From Theristus sp. LFF4_11 (Eukaryota; Nematoda; Chromadorea; Monhysterida; Xyalidae), in assembly GCA_030248135.1 (NCBI GenBank), contig JASANC010003442.1, forward strand, positions 1-64,000: DNA of 64,000 bases. Reading direction: 5' to 3'. The notes below the pieces were generated by a model, which was given only the letters and a program-made list of their open reading frames with translations, was not told where the DNA came from and made no database searches. Each line of letters opens with the position of its first letter. Position 1 is the stretch's first letter. Of this stretch, positions 23,301-37,100 are shown piece after piece. Position numbers and translations under genes: made by a program.

Positions 23301-26300
23301 CAGTCGCCAGAACTTCAGCGTTCCGTTTGCATCGGCCGTTAGCGCGTATCGATTCAAGGAGTCCGCGACGACGCTGCTCACCGGATGCTGGTGCGCGGCC
23401 GGGTAGCGCGCGTCCACGGTGGCATTCGAGTTGGAATGTTGTGGCGGCGGTGAGGATGGCGTGTCGTCCTGCAGAAAAAACCAATGCCCTGTGTCACACG
23501 ACGGTTAGCTCTCCCCGCGCGGGAGACAAGCTAACAACTGAAGCTAATGCAGCTAATGGTGTCGTCCCGCCTGTGATATTTCTATCTAGAGCGGACTGCA
23601 GGCTGTCATGTGCCTGCACAGAATACATGCGTCAGCCTGCACAACACACGTGCATCAAGTACAGTCGAACTCTAAATTAGGGGGCGAGCGGGGGGCGCCG
23701 GGCTCATGGGCGTACAGCGTCTCTCGCGCTAATATGCGCACCGCGCGGGGGGGCGGCCCCCGCGCCCCGCACGGGGGGGCGGGGCACAAAAAAAATTTTT
23801 TTTTCTTTTTCACGGTTTGTTTTTTTTTTCACGCCGAAAACATTCTAAATAAAAAACTACCAAATTACCAAAGGATTAGGTAGTAAAAAATAATAATGGG
23901 AGGGTTGTTGGGGGGGGGGGGGGGGGTCGCGGGAATTTTGTTCACCGCGCGGGGGGCGCGGGGAAAAAAAAATAAAAAAAAAAAAAAAAAAAAACAACGC
24001 CACAGTTTTCATCCCGCTTTTAACATTGATTCTTGGGTGCGCCATGTCCATTCATTGTTGTTCAGGGAAAGGTGCATCAAGGCAAAAACTAAACCAAAAC
24101 CATACAGACGTCGTCGAGTCAATCAACCAAAAAAGAATTTTTGAAGGAACTGTAAATTTTTGGAATTTGGTCAGTTTTTTTATTTAGAATGTTTTTTCGG
24201 CATGAAATAAATGAAAACAAACCGTTGAACAATGAAAAACATGATTTTTTCTGATCACGTGATGCATATGTTCTGTGCAAAATCGACTCCACTTCCACAG
24301 CAATTTCAGCACAGAAGAAAGTATGCATAAGGTGATCAGCAACCAATCAGCTAATTGTATATCTATCAAATTCTCCAGATAGGCTGCAGATAGATTAAAA
24401 TCTTGTTGAACGAATCACCCGCATGCCCCGCCCACCTGCAACGTTCCCTTGAACCTGCCCGACTGCACGTTGTACACGTCCACGTGTCCGCTGTCGTAGC
24501 CAATCAGCGCAAAGTTGCCGCATGACGTCATCGCCACGTCGGTCGCCCTCGAATGACGAAACCGCGGGGCACGCTCGAAGCGCTCGTGGCACAGACGATG
24601 TGAACCTTGAAACGGGCAGAAAAACGGTGGTTTTTTTTGAAATGCAGCAATGATTTTGAGAGTATAAGTATATTTTGATTTTGTCAGCACACTCTATCAC
24701 ATACATCATTGTGTGTACAATTACATTCCAACGAAAGTTGACAATAAATGTGCAGCTCCTTACAATACGGATCATTTACATGACGACCGTAACAGAGCGC
24801 CGCATCCGAATTCTAGATACCTTCTTTTTCAATGCTCGTAATCGTCGAGGACAACGATTAGAGAAGGGCAATGGAAATGAAAATCGAAATCGTTGCACGT
24901 CAAGCAGGCAACATCGTGTCGACGCTCATAATTGCGGGTGTGCGTACCATACGCAGTGAGCGCATAGCTGCATTGTTTCAAACCCACTGCTCCTTCACTA
25001 ACCCATTCTGCGCCTCCTGCTGCTCCACGTGGACACGACGGGGCTGTCCCGATGCAGACAGCAGATGTTGTCCCAGGCGGCCTCGCGCGTCTCGCACGCC
25101 GCAAAATAGACGACTGGAGGCAGGCGAACGGCGTCGAAATCGATCCGCTTCTTCTTTGCTTCGGAGCGACGCATCGTTGCTGGAAAATGGAATGGTCACA
25201 CAAAAAAACCATTCCAAAATGATAAACGGAGTTTGGCTCACGCGAAATTAGTGTGACACCGTTCATATGTGGCGGAAATGTTTTTTCCGAAGTAGCGAGC
25301 AGAAAATGAACAACGGTGCGTGCCGACAGTCGAACTCTAAATTATAACGAATCAGCGTTGTCCTTGGTTGGTGATCACGTGATGCATGCATTCTGTGCAG
25401 ACATTGCCGTGGAGGGCGGAGTTTGGTTTGCGCAGAAAACATGCGTCACGTGGTCACCAACCAATCAGCTAATTCTCTATAATTTAAGAGTTCGACTGCA
25501 GAAACAAACGGCAAGGAAACGAGCGATGCGCTGATGCTTTTCGGGTCACAGAACGGACACTGTTTCGTGGTAGCCCCGTCGTACGGACCCGTTTCAATAG
25601 AACCAAAACGATGTAACGATGTAACGATGTAACGATGTAACAAAACAAATCGAATCGCTTATAAAACAGAGAGCGAGGCGTTCAGAGAAAATGTGACCAC
25701 CATCCACCACCACTACCAGCACCACCGCACCGGCCGTGCCAAAGCAGTTCTGCTTGGTGTCCTTCCACGTTGAGTACGAGCGCATCGTGCCGTCCGCACT
25801 GGCAGCGAGCAGCATTTCGCCGTCGTCGCCGTAAAAGCGAACGTGCGTCACCGGCTGTGCGGGGCCTTCGCTGAAAACAAAGAAAAAAAACGGAAACCAG
25901 CTTCTCTAGAATGAGTGACGCGAATACACACAAGTCGTGGCACCGATCATCACGCTGTGCATGACAGGCATATGACGTCATTTAAGGCGTCAAGAGTTGT
26001 ATACCATACAAGCGTTATCAAAACAATAAATGCGTCGACATGCAGTGACCAGCGTTCAAAAACACCAGGATGCGTTTTTTTACCAGAAACACGAACATTT
26101 ATGGAAAGCACAACACTAACCGAACCACGAGTTCGCGAGCCAATTGGTCGGGCGCATCGAAAATCCACGCTCTCAGCACGTTGTCCGCGCCATTGGTGAT
26201 CATCAGCGGTTGATTCTGTACGGTCGCCAGCTGACAGACGCCGCCGCGATGCGCGTCACTCATTTGACCGAGCAACGTGCGCTGCTCCAAGTCCCAGACG

Positions 26301-28180
26301 GCCAGATGCCCCGTCGACCGACAGCCGCTCACCAGAATCGGCGGACCGTCCGTGCTGCAATGTTAGGAGCAATAATGTGAAATAATACTTTTTGTACGCG
26401 GCTGATTGGCTGCATTTAAATTAGGTGGGAGCTGATTGGTTGCATTTGAATTAGGTGTGTGCTGATTGGCTGCATTTGAATTAGGTGTGAGTTGATTGGT
26501 TGCATTTGAATTAGGTGTGTGCTGATTGGCTGCATTTAAATTAGGCGGGAGCTGACTGGCTGCATTTGAATTAGGTGAGAGTTGAATGGTTGCATTTGAA
26601 TTAGGTTTGAGTTTATGGATTCGAATAGATTGGATTGCTAGCAAAAAAACAAACAAACAGAAAACACGTGCTTACCGAAAGCAAACCGAGTCAACTGCGC
26701 CCCACTGCTGGCGAAAGCTGGTCAGCGACTGATCGTAGACAATATTATGCAGAACACATCGACCGTCTGACAGACCGATGGCCATCACCTGGTTAGCAAT
26801 GAACTCTGAAAACTTCCTCGGGAAAAAAGAACATTGCTACAAAATAATTGCTTTAATCAACGGAAATGAACTATCTATATTTCAAACTTCTGGTACAGGT
26901 GATTGGACCAAACTGGTGACGCGGCAATTCCACCCAGCGAACTCGTACAATGTGCGGCAAGTTTTGATGTTCAGAATCCGCAGCTGACCCTATAATAATT
27001 TTGAACTGTCATTTTTGTAAAATTTGTTAGAGTTGAATTGATTTTTTTATTCGACAGCACTGATATTGCTGTCGCGGTTATGCGTGGCTATTTCGTCGCT
27101 ATTTTCCGAATCCAAAAGTTCTTCTTTCGACATTCAGTGTGTGAAAATATAATAGAGGTATACAGTCTAACTCGATAACATATCTAACTAGCTGATTGGT
27201 TGGTGATCGTAATGCATGCATTCTATGCAATTTAAACTATGCCTCTCCACAGCTATGCCTGCACAGAATGCATGCATCACGTGACCACCAACCGATCAGC
27301 TATTGTGGATTTATTCAAACGTGTCCGGACTAAAATGGCGTCATTTGCTTTAAAAACGCCCGTTTGTCAAAGTACAGGCACTAAAATGTCAGTTTGGACA
27401 TACACCATTCACGGCACATGACGTCATGTCAGTGGGACACGTTTAAAAAAATAGGTCATAGTTGGATATGTTATCGAGTTAGACTGTACACCGATCCTCC
27501 GTGGGGGATCCGAACCCGTGGTCGTTTGGTTTAAAGGCGAGCGACTTTTCACTGAGCCACGGAGGCGACTATTCATATATTCATATATTCATCACTGTAT
27601 TCATCACCGTGTGCATCGTCTCTACAGAACGACGATACCTGTTCGGAGCCAACGAGTATTTTATTGACGAACGTCAACGGGTGACACACGGCTGTCACAT
27701 CGAACACGCCGGCGTCCAGGTGCATTTGCGCGTACACTTGGCGCGCTTCCACGTCCCAGACGACTAAATGCGCGAGCGCATCGATCGAGATCAAATGGTG
27801 CACGCTGAATGCGACCAGATGGCGTATGGCAGCCGTGTGAGCGCCGTGCAACGTTGCATGCACCTGCAGTTGATGCGAGACGTGGAGCAGTGTGCAAAGT
27901 TGAAACAATGTCGCAGAAGACACGTTCATCGTTGTTGCAACTTGCAAGACAGCATTACATTATATAGTATCTGTTCTTGTTATTATATGCTTATTACTGT
28001 TCGTCACCCTCGTGGCCTGGAGGTAGTGCGTTAGACCACGGTCTGTGCGCTCGGGGGATCGAGCCCCGCCGAGGGGTGTATAGGCACTTAATGACTGAGA
28101 AAACTCGATGGGCGCCCTACTCAATGGCGTTCTGTACGCTTCTCTGGGTTAGCCCTGGCTAAAAACATCGCCTAAAAATC

Positions 28181-28224
<44 letters not shown>

Positions 28225-29199
28225 ATCTGTCTATGTCGTCACACGCCAACATGAAACGCGCCTCAGCGTCAAAATTCGCCGATGTTTCACTCAAACATAT
28301 GAGATCGTTTCCGGGCGAACACAATTTTAGAGCAGGTCTCTGTCTGGTTCGATGACGGGACACCGTGCTACCGGTTTTCTACCTGGCAAACCAGCAAACA
28401 TACCACATGACAAGATCAGCAAATTAAAAAAAAACCGTCGCGCACACCTGCCGATTGTAGTGCAGCACCGCGATTGCGTGGCCGTACGCCGCGTACGTGC
28501 GCTTTGCATCGCACGCCACCACGGTGATCTTCTCGGGCAACGTGTCACTGACGGACGTCAGACGGAGTGCGCGTGCATTGTACCTGAACAAAAAAAACCA
28601 TTTGTGTACCAGCCGAGTGCAGCCTGACTGAAGAGTTTTTTTATCGCTGTTCTTTTACAGTTTTATCGGAGTTCCTGCGGTTCGCGAAATGAAATGAAGT
28701 GAAATGAAGAGACAAAGTGCCATTTCATTCTACAAGACCGGTCTTTAGTTTCACTGCGAGGGGTGTGCTCGTTACCTGGTCCATCGCTGCAGCTGGTGTA
28801 ACACTCTTTACAAACACACAGGCTGAGGCACGGTACTCGCGTGCGTGTGTGTGCCAGTGTGTTTGCGACGGTGTGGAAAAACGTGGATGGAAAACGTGCG
28901 CCAGTTAACAAACTGTTGACACAATAAACAATAATGTCGCAGGGTTCAATCAAACTAGACTTCACCGAATGTCCGCACCAGACAAATCCAACCCCCCCAT
29001 CGCAGAAAACCACTCAGACTCACTGATGCACGGCAGCGCCACAAGCGGCCAACACCACCGGCTCGCGGCTCAGTCCGCCACTTCGCGCGCGCAGGCAGAA
29101 CGGCACCGGAGAGCACACGAGGCCGACAGCTTTGTGGGGCACCAGCAGACGACTGCCGCTGCTGCTGCTTGCGCATGACGGTGGCGACTCGGCGGCCAT
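20364..29199 (-). CDS. WDR36: WDR36/UTP21, U3 snoRNP-associated WD40 protein
   Basis: Minus-strand gene of about 15 exons. Start ATG 29199 in AAAAATGGCC (MAAESPPSC), first donor after 29024, stop at 20364. Other exons are near 28585-28449, 27935-27640, 26985-26890, 26790-26684, 26355-26122, 25870-25700, 25180-24985, 24600-24436, 23475-23190, 22690-22345, 21990-21820, 21700-21500, 21330-21170 and 20880-20364. Diagnostic pieces in order are FVNKILVGSEQ, NIKTCRTLYEFAGW, GHLAVWDLEQRTLL, LMITNGADNVLRAWIFD, THVRFYGDDGE, MTSCGNFALIGYDSGHVDVY, YALTADANGTLKFW, GDWLLTSGTDGALKVW and LLDLDVIRARNRPKEPP with KSAPFFLP. A C-terminal Utp21 domain ends QSGWAQLDDALNYTIGV. By family knowledge it acts in the nucleolar small-subunit processome for 18S rRNA maturation. 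Introns carry MITEs, a 30-bp minisatellite and a SINE. Internal exon edges are approximate. Confidence 0.92.
23740..23995. repeat. Low-complexity G- and A-rich intronic tract
   Basis: Runs such as GCGCGGGGGGGCGG, a G run near 23910-23927 and a long A run near 23960-23993, in a WDR36 intron. Simple-sequence or collapse artefacts are possible here. Confidence 0.6.
24200..24385. mobile_element. Degenerate palindromic MITE (GTGATGCAT family)
   Basis: The arms TGATCACGTGATGCATATGTTCTGTGC and, inverted, GCACAGAAGAAAGTATGCAT-AAGGTGATCA flank a short centre, followed by ACCAATCAGCTAATT. This matches the arms of the copies at 25327-25498 and 27161-27488. The outer ends are decayed. Confidence 0.5.
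25327..25498. mobile_element. Palindromic MITE, CAGTCGAACTCT termini
   Basis: The left end CAGTCGAACTCTAAATTATA is inverted at the right end as TATAATTTAAGAGTTCGACTG. The inner arms GTTGGTGATCACGTGATGCA are also inverted. It is non-coding and lies in a WDR36 intron. A single end of the same type occurs at about 23661-23680. Confidence 0.8.
26400..26612. repeat. 30-bp minisatellite, about 7 units
   Basis: The unit is GCTGATTGGCTGCATTTGAA followed by TTAGGTGTGT, with C/T and G/A variants between units. It lies in a WDR36 intron. The GCTGATTGGCTGC core also occurs singly many times elsewhere in the window. Confidence 0.85.
27161..27488. mobile_element. MITE with TACAGTCTAACTCGATAACA termini
   Basis: The 24-bp end TACAGTCTAACTCGATAACA... 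is inverted at 27465-27488. Inner arms (TGATCGTAATGCATGCATTC) match the palindromic family at 25327. A second MITE (27301-27460) is nested inside, making this a two-layer insertion in a WDR36 intron. TA at the outer ends suggests a TA target. Confidence 0.85.
27301..27460. mobile_element. Nested MITE (TATTGTGGATTT family), copy 2
   Basis: It starts TATTGTGGATTTATTCAAAC and ends CGTTTAAAAAAATAGGTCATA, with internal AAACGCCCGTTTGTCAAAG. It is shorter than the copies at 7024 and 43422 because the central part is deleted. Confidence 0.75.
27497..27569 (-). pseudogene. tRNA-like sequence, probably a decayed tRNA
   Basis: The minus strand reads CCTCCGTGGCTCAGTG at the 5' side, with CACGGGTTCGGATCC and CACGGAGG at the 3' side. 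The seven-base acceptor stem and the T-loop core GGTTCGGATCC are recognisable. The D- and anticodon stems do not pair well and no anticodon can be assigned safely. It may be the head of a SINE. Confidence 0.4.
28003..28221 (+). mobile_element. tRNA-derived SINE with (CAA)n tail
   Basis: The head CTCGTGGCCTGGAGGTAGTG (A-box like) is followed by GGGGGATCGAGCCCC (B-box like). The body (GATGGGCGCCCTACTCAATG, GGGTTAGCCCTGGCTAAAAA) leads to a (CAA)n tail. Related minus-strand copies are at 11131-11273 and 53015-53243. By family knowledge it would be transcribed by RNA polymerase III. Confidence 0.85.
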
Positions 29200-31150
29200 T
29201 TTTTTCTATTTTTCTCGCTAGTTTTTTTTATTTCTCTTGAAAAATGAAAGTAAATTTCCAAGCAGGTCAGGCAGGCCAGTGCCAAATTTCTGAAATTTCT
29301 AGACGATACTGAATTCGAGCACGCTGATTTGGCCATAGGAATGCTGATACAACAGCCAATCGGTGCGCTAAATTCAAACGCAGCCAATCAGCCAGCGGCA
29401 TTCGCAATTCTGCTCGAGCACTCGCTGCTCGTCCAGTTTGTCAGTGGGTAAGCCGTGAAACGAGGCTGTGATTGTAACATGACAGTCCATATCCGAAAAT
29501 TCCCATCAATGTTACGCAAAAATAATTGAATTTTTATTTCCTTCATTAGAAAAAAAACTGAGTACGATTAAAATCAGCATTACACCAATGTGAACCGGGG
29601 GATAAAACCAAAACAAACGCCAACGCACAAAGAGCCTGTGACAAAATACCGTAAATACCTTTTTAAAAATGTTGCTAAAACAAAATTCAAAACTGATCAT
29701 TCATCATCAATTCAAATCATATTAAAAAACCTGCACTATGACACCAAGTAACACTGTACTACTAATTGAGTCGGTATTTTTAAAAATCCGAGCATTAAAT
29801 TTTATTCAAAATTATAAAAAAACAGTCAACTTTTACTCAAAAATACCCATCTTGTACCCACTCACACAGGACAAACTTTTCACATACAAAAAAGTCAAAC
29901 ATGCCAAACTTCAGCGTTACACAATTGTAAAAAAACCTATGCGAAACTTTTTGCAAACGGCTTTTTGCTTTTGCGAAATAAAATGGACGAATGGAAACGG
30001 CGTCACCATGACATCGTTAACGAACACAAAATCAAGATGCGCTTTCTTATCAGACATACACGATTGCCAAATTTCATGAGATGTGAACAATGTTTCATAA
30101 ATTCAAAACCTGTTTCAAGCATTTTGCAATTACCGGATTAACAAGGAATCTGAGCTAAAATTCGCACACTGATTAATGATTAAACATGGCAAAATACAAA
30201 CTGAAAGAACAAACATAAATAACCAAAAGAAGCAATAATCACAAACAACACAAAACATTCTAAAAAACAACACTTGACTCAAAATGCCAAAATCAGCAAT
30301 TCAAAATCCTAACACAATTGCACTCGCACCACAACAGCATCACACAAAAGCAATCAATCAAAGAACAAAAAAAGTACACTCCAGTAAAAACACTTCTAAA
30401 CAACAATCAAAATCAATATATCCACCAAAAAATAGCAGCAATCAGAGAATGAACCGGATCAACAGAACATCAGCATAATCAAAATTCTACAAACATCGCA
30501 TCACGCATATCGAGCATTGACCAATTGAAGTTACCAACAACATTAACAACAACAACAACAACTGATAACTTCACAAATAACTGTACTTTCAGTGGTATAA
30601 AAATTACAGCCAAACATCGTCATAATAAACACACGAAGATCCTTACCGAAACAAAAAAAAAATGAAAAATCAGAAATTTTGCAGACAAAAATCAAATCAC
30701 TTAAAAAACAACGGTCACTCTTCCGGTGGCGGCGGCGTTCCTTTCTGTTCGTCAGCTGGCACTAAAAGCAAATACGTTGTTGTATTTTTTTGGCAAAACC
30801 GATTTGATTTTCTCAACATCAATCAATTCATCCCGATAATCTACTGCGCACCAAAAGCTAATCTTCCTTTCCTTATTCTTATTATCAGCTTCTTATCAAG
30901 ACTCACACTGTCCGAAAAAAAATTCAGGTCGTTACAAAGAACTTTTGTTCTAGGTGGAGGACAAAAAATGCGTCACAGAGACAAACTGCGAAACGAATAA
31001 ACTGCAGCGGCAGCATGGTGTTTGAGAATCAGCAACGTAATTGTGCAGCAGATTAGTCGCGTCGTGAACGAATCCTCAAGTTTTCACGGTGTTGTCTTCC
31101 AATACTGTAATAGGGGCACCCATCACCGATGAGCCCTCGTATATCTGCTG
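29200..31150. other. Intergenic AT-rich region
   Basis: It holds the presumed WDR36 promoter and the 3' flank of the nucleoporin gene. The part 29500-30660 is strongly A/T-rich with CAA/ACA stretches. Short open frames there show no domain features. Confidence 0.5.
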
Positions 31151-34100
31151 TTAACGAGGCCGTGATTCAGAGAGACCCGTTTGCGACCAATCGGCTCCCG
31201 TGCGCCACGTACCCCATCGCATCGCATTCTGCAGCATCGAGTGAAACGGGTTGTCGCCCTCGCGAACGTCGTCCAAAGTGCGAACCTCGACTGTCGGGTC
31301 AACCTCGTCATAGTTGTTGTTCTCGGCGATCTCCACTCCCTGAAATGTCACGGAAACTCGAATATAGCGGTTTGTTTTTCATTATTGCAATCGTGTTTCG
31401 CTGTCTCTCATTTATTTGTGCGGTGGTGAACCGATACAATCTACTGTGCACAAACAGCAAGCAGTTCGTACGTTAAGAAACCAAAATATTGCACGCATGA
31501 CTATGCCTTTTAAGCTGACTAAAACCCAGACAAAATGGTCGTTTCTTTAAAATTTTTTACTATTTCAACTCCGAACCAATCCAACCAACCAGCTGCCAGC
31601 AAACAAACGTGTCATCCCAGTGATACCTGTCTGAAGGCGGCAGCAAACTCGTCGCGCGCCTTGATGTTGCCGAAGTCCAGCTGAAACTTGCAACGCCGCC
31701 AGTAGGATCGAGCGTAATCGAACGCCTCCCAGCGGACGTACCACGGCGACGACTTTTTAGGCGACACCTCCAGCTTGCATTGCTGTGTGGACGAGATTGG
31801 TAACGTTTTCTGGGCACGTCAATCTAATCATGAAGACGTGTTGTTTGGTAGACGTTGTACAGGACACAAATTAGTCGTATCCGTGGAATGTTTTCACAAG
31901 TTTGTTTGAGCAAAAGCCTACTGTCCTATTATAACAATGATAGTGATGCTGTCATACACACCGTGTGCCAGTGAGACTGTGCACCATTGCTGTTTATGTG
32001 GTGTTAACCGGACTTTGAATAACAATCTCAATCATCATCGGGTTCACACACACCGCCACCACCAAAGTCAATGAGCAAATTAACAGTCCCGAAAGCGCAT
32101 TGGCGTTACCTTCACGATGACATGATTAATCAGTTGTTCCTGCCCGGCGGCACCGTCGAACGACACGCGATAGCCAGGCACCGGGGCCAAGTCGTCGTCG
32201 ACGTACACCATCAGATAGCCGATCGATTTCGTCGGCTGAATATCGAATTATATGATTCTGAAGTTTGGCTTTGAACAAGAGTTGAACTCTGAGCACAACT
32301 TTATAAAGTGCAGTTTAGTCACGCCGAAAAAAAAACAATTAAAATTTACTGAAAACTACCGTTTCCTGGTGACAACTATTGCGGAAAAATCGATTCAATA
32401 AAATACGTGCAATATTTCAATAGGGCCAGCAAATAACAAGTCCCAAAAAATTACAGAACATTGACTATTCAGCCTGTCTGAAATTTCGTCTGTTCACTGT
32501 TTGCCAAATGTGACCGAATACGAATACAACAATATGGCGGTGGTGTACCACATTACTACATTACCACAAGGCGGTGTACCACTACCATTGTACTGCAAAA
32601 CAGCAGTTGCACGGGACTTCAGCGAACGATTCTGCACCGTGATCCGTCCATCCACTTTGTTTCACGAAACTGCATGAACAGGCTCAGTGATACGGATCAC
32701 CCCACCCCATGGTGGACCACAAGCCCCCCCCCCCGGGCCACCCACCAAGTCCTCCAATTGCCCCTCGTCAGCGGCGTGTCTGAGCAGCGTGGTGTGCAGC
32801 GTCGCCTGTCCCTTCCAGATCACCTCGACATCCTCCTCCTCCACTGGGCTGCTATCCTCACTGGTCGTCGTGACGCGATTCGCAATCGATCCGCCGCCGC
32901 CGCCTCCGACGTGGCCGAAACGCTCCAACTGATCAAGGATCGCCGATTGTTCTGGAAATATGCGGGCTTTGTTTTTTTTTGTTGCTGGTTGCTTTTTTCG
33001 ATTGTTGTTGTTGTTGTTGCTGTTGCTTCATTGCCGCCAATGCATGTGTTGCACCAATTTGGCGTCAGCCATACTGCACATTATCAGTTTTCGACAAAAC
33101 TCCAGGTCGGAACGCCCAGCGGTTCGTAGTTTCTCAATTTTGGTTGTGCGATCGAGTAGAAATTTGCAGAACGTTACATTTGTTGATCTGTTTAGACAGT
33201 CGAACCAATTGAAACACACACAAAAAAAACAATTGCATGAAATTAAGAACGAAATCATCGAACGTACTTTCATCTGACTCGCATCCAATACAGCCGCGAT
33301 GAATGGGTGTGAATGATTCATCTGTGAAAAAGCACCAAATTGATGTTTTCTTGTGATTCGGGGAAAAACAAATTTTCAAAGTAATCAAACTTGATTTGGA
33401 CGCGAGTCAGAAAAAAAACGTCACAACAAAGTTACCGGTCTCACGGGCTGTCGCTGTGACTTGTTGCTGTTGCTGAGTTTCTTCACGTCTATAATTGCTC
33501 AGCTTGAACGGTTGCAACTGAAAACAATTTTTAATTCACAATTAAGCAGGCACAAATCAACAACAAAAAAACTATCACCAACCGTTGTTTTCTGCGTTTG
33601 CGTCGACTCCAGTTTCTGCGGCGTTGTTTCGGTCGATTTCTCGGCCAACTCCGACATTTCCTTGACGGCGGCCTCAAAAACGCGTTTGAACTCCGCAGCC
33701 TGTTCGTCCGTTTTGAATCGCACCGCAAATGTTTCCACCTGGTGACGCAAAAGTTTCTTGCAACGAGGCGCATCGTATTTGACAAAAACAAATTGTGCAA
33801 ACGACTCTTTTTGTCGAATCGTTGGCCCAATAACAACACGCTCCCACCGATTAAATTTCAAAAGCTCGCACGCTGATTGGCTGCATGAAAAGTGACTCGA
33901 CACGAGTTGATTTTGAAACGCGGCAAAGCCAACCAGATACCAGAAGCAACCAGCAAATAAGCGCCTCCCACTGCACTCTCTCCCCTTACCCACATAACCC
34001 GTTCCAACCTTCCATCCATCCATCCATTTTATTTCGCGAAAAGCAGGAAACTCCGATAAAACTGTATGAACAGCATGAAATTCGGAGACCCAATGAAACC

Positions 34101-37100
34101 CAAAACCTTCAATTCCCCCTCCGCATAGTCGTGCGCCGTCCAAACGAACGCCCGCGTCGACGTCGACAACGGATCCAATTTCATGCCAGCGCCGATTAGG
34201 TGGTTTGCGGCCAGCTTGTGAACCTGACCGGAAAGTGTTCCAGTAAAAGTAACACATGACACAATAAAACAATGCAGTCGGTCGACACGCTGCACAGTGA
34301 TTGGCTGCACAGCATTGAAGAAAGCTAATAATATGAATGCTGCACTCAGAAGGAATCAACGCGCTCGATTTAAAAACAGCCAACCAAGCAACAGCGTGCA
34401 AAATGATTTCGAATTTCAACCAAATTTCGGCATTCTGTCTCGTGATGTCAAAAGCAAAGAAAATTAAAATAAAATTAAAAAAAACAATAATAACCTGTTC
34501 CCGCCGCAGCAACAGTCGAATCTTCTTCGTCTCCCTGTGCTGCAACATTTTCAAATCGCCCAGACCACGCTCCTTATATTCCTTTGTTTCGGCCACAAAA
34601 CGGAACAGCTTTGCTCGCGCGCAAAACAGCACCTGATTGAAAAGAGAAAGAGATTGAAAGAAAAAGAAAAAGAAAATCCCACAATTCACGTGACACGTCA
34701 AGAGGACCAGCAACCATCATGATGCATGGATGGATGCATTTTTACAAATTATTGAGAACACAAATTGTAGTCTGTCAGGCGACTCAATTGACTCAATAAA
34801 TGACAAATCCGTTGCTTCGGTTTCACGAATTGAAACACACTTTGTTGGGTAAGGGTTTGTCAATAAAAACTCATTGATCTTGAAAAAATAACAAAATAGT
34901 GCACCTCCTCCTCCTCCTCGCCGGTGACGACCTCGACCAAATCCGGGAGTGGCACGACGGGCGCAAACTCAACGTTCGGCTCGTAGTTCTCGTCTGAGCC
35001 GCCGCTGACGGAGCGCTCACGATGCGAAGACGACTTTGGTTGTTGCTGGTCGGCGAATAGCTGCGATGAAACGTTGAGTCAACAAAGGACGGTTGACTGG
35101 AGAGGATTGGGTGTTCACAGACATCATATGAACCGCCAAGCTTTCATTCAAAGAATCCCTGAATTCAGGTATTTAAGAAAAGAAAAATCAAATGCTGTTT
35201 TCGTGCTTAGAATCAACTGAAAGAAGACCGCAAAAAGAACCAGCGATGTTAATATAGTCCAATAAAGAATTTGGCAAACCAGCCAGTCTAACCAAAACCA
35301 ACCACTACCTCAGAATCTTACAGCAGCCAACCAGAAAATCCGCGACATTAGAATCGAAAACGAAAATCATCAATCATCTCATCAACATCTAAACTTCGAG
35401 AAAACCCAACAGCATTAACACGAAAATAAAGCTTAAAAAGCCGGCAGTGACCTTGGCGCCCATTCCCGCGAATCCTTTGCCGGTCGGCTTGAAATCAGTG
35501 GCGCCCGGTGCGTTGGCCGTGGCTGCCAGCGTGCTGAACGTCGCCATCGGACTCGTGGTGGCGCCAGAAATGGCGCCAAACTTGAATCCGCCAAATGGTG
35601 ACGCCGTCGATTCAGTGGTGACTGCGGTTGTCGTCGTAGGTGGAACGACTGAAGAAGAAAAAACCTCGGACAAAAAAGGACACGATGAGAGAGAAATCAA
35701 CTGTTGATTGCTGATTCGAAATTGTGCAGATTATTTCATAGCTAATTTTGTTGGCGTCAAAAAAAGTTTGCTTCGCGAATATATTTAGTTTGATTGTCGA
35801 ACACAGCGTATACCGACTGATTGACTGCCTATGGACAAGACAATGCCAGCCCTCACACCAGATGGCATGTGTCAATCAATACCCAATAAAGCGCCTGTAC
35901 CAGCAGCACTATCCGATGCAGCTGTTGATTTACCGCCGAACAATGGGGAACCACCGAAACCGAACGAGCTCATCGCTGACGCTGTTGTTGTGGTGGTGGT
36001 CGCTGAGAAAGTGAATGAAGCACACAATATTTCGCAACGTTTTGTTTGTCGAAATCTGTCACTTTTTCACAGAATACACTGCATGCGAAACGTTGAATTA
36101 CAGTCAGCAAACATCGAATATAAGTTGGTTGTACTCAAACGAACCATTTGTGGCTAAGTTTCTTGCAACTCTGAACCCGTTATTTTTTCTTTCGCAAGCT
36201 TTATATTCGGCGAAAATAAAAGGCATGAAGTTTGTGCAAAGGATAATAAACACAGTTCGTGAAAAAAAAAACACCAGAGATCCGTTAGGCGATAGCACTA
36301 AACACAATGATTTCTTCATTCTTATTCGTTTATGAAAATCAGCCAGCGATTTCTGCCACGAAATTCACGAACGCTTTTTTGAAACAAAACTACTTTCGGA
36401 TTTCGAAATCAGTGACTAGCATTTTTTGAAATTCTCAACAAAAACCATTCTACCTTGCACGTGCTGTCCGAAGAGTCCAGCAGCATTTGTGTTGGCGGCC
36501 GCAGCAAGCGGCGAGAAAGTGCCTGACTGGTTCGTCGTCGTCGGCGGGGCGCCCAGTTTGAAGTTGAATGTTTTCGGACTAGCACCACTGCCCGTGCCCG
36601 TTGACGTCGTTTTGTTCAGTTCGTTGGCAGTGGCTGAAGTGGTTGGAACGGTTCTCATTCCAAAAAGTCAACTTCTCATGATCTTCGTCATGTCACAATT
36701 TCTTTTATCATCAATCTGATCAGTCGGCTGTTTGGTGTTTCGGATAATCCGCATGCCTAAGATTGAATTGAACAAAGCGACACTGAAATCTCAGGCAACC
36801 GGTGCAGAACAACTCACCCACCAATTTCAACCAGGCTACTTCACAAACTCAGTGCTCAATGGTTGTCATCATCATCAATCAACTTTTTGCTTTGTGCAGA
36901 ACCCAAATGCAACTGTACCAAGCTGATTGGCCACATCACTCTGGGGATTCGTTCAACCAATAAAAAGCAAGAGTGAATGGACCACCCAAACCAACCCCAA
37001 AGGCTCGTATTCTCGCCACTAGTCGACGTCAACGTCGATGGATGGAACGAGAACTTCTGCGGCGTCGTTTTCGGCGAATCGGTTTTCGATTTCGGCGTCG

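Noticed and set aside
27497..27569. Functional tRNA gene
   Set aside because: Acceptor and T-loop elements are present, but D- and anticodon stems do not pair and no anticodon is assignable.
33499..34713. 404-aa continuous minus-strand frame
   Set aside because: It contains RanBD2 exons but also reads through introns with clear splice signals. The domain is correct only when spliced.
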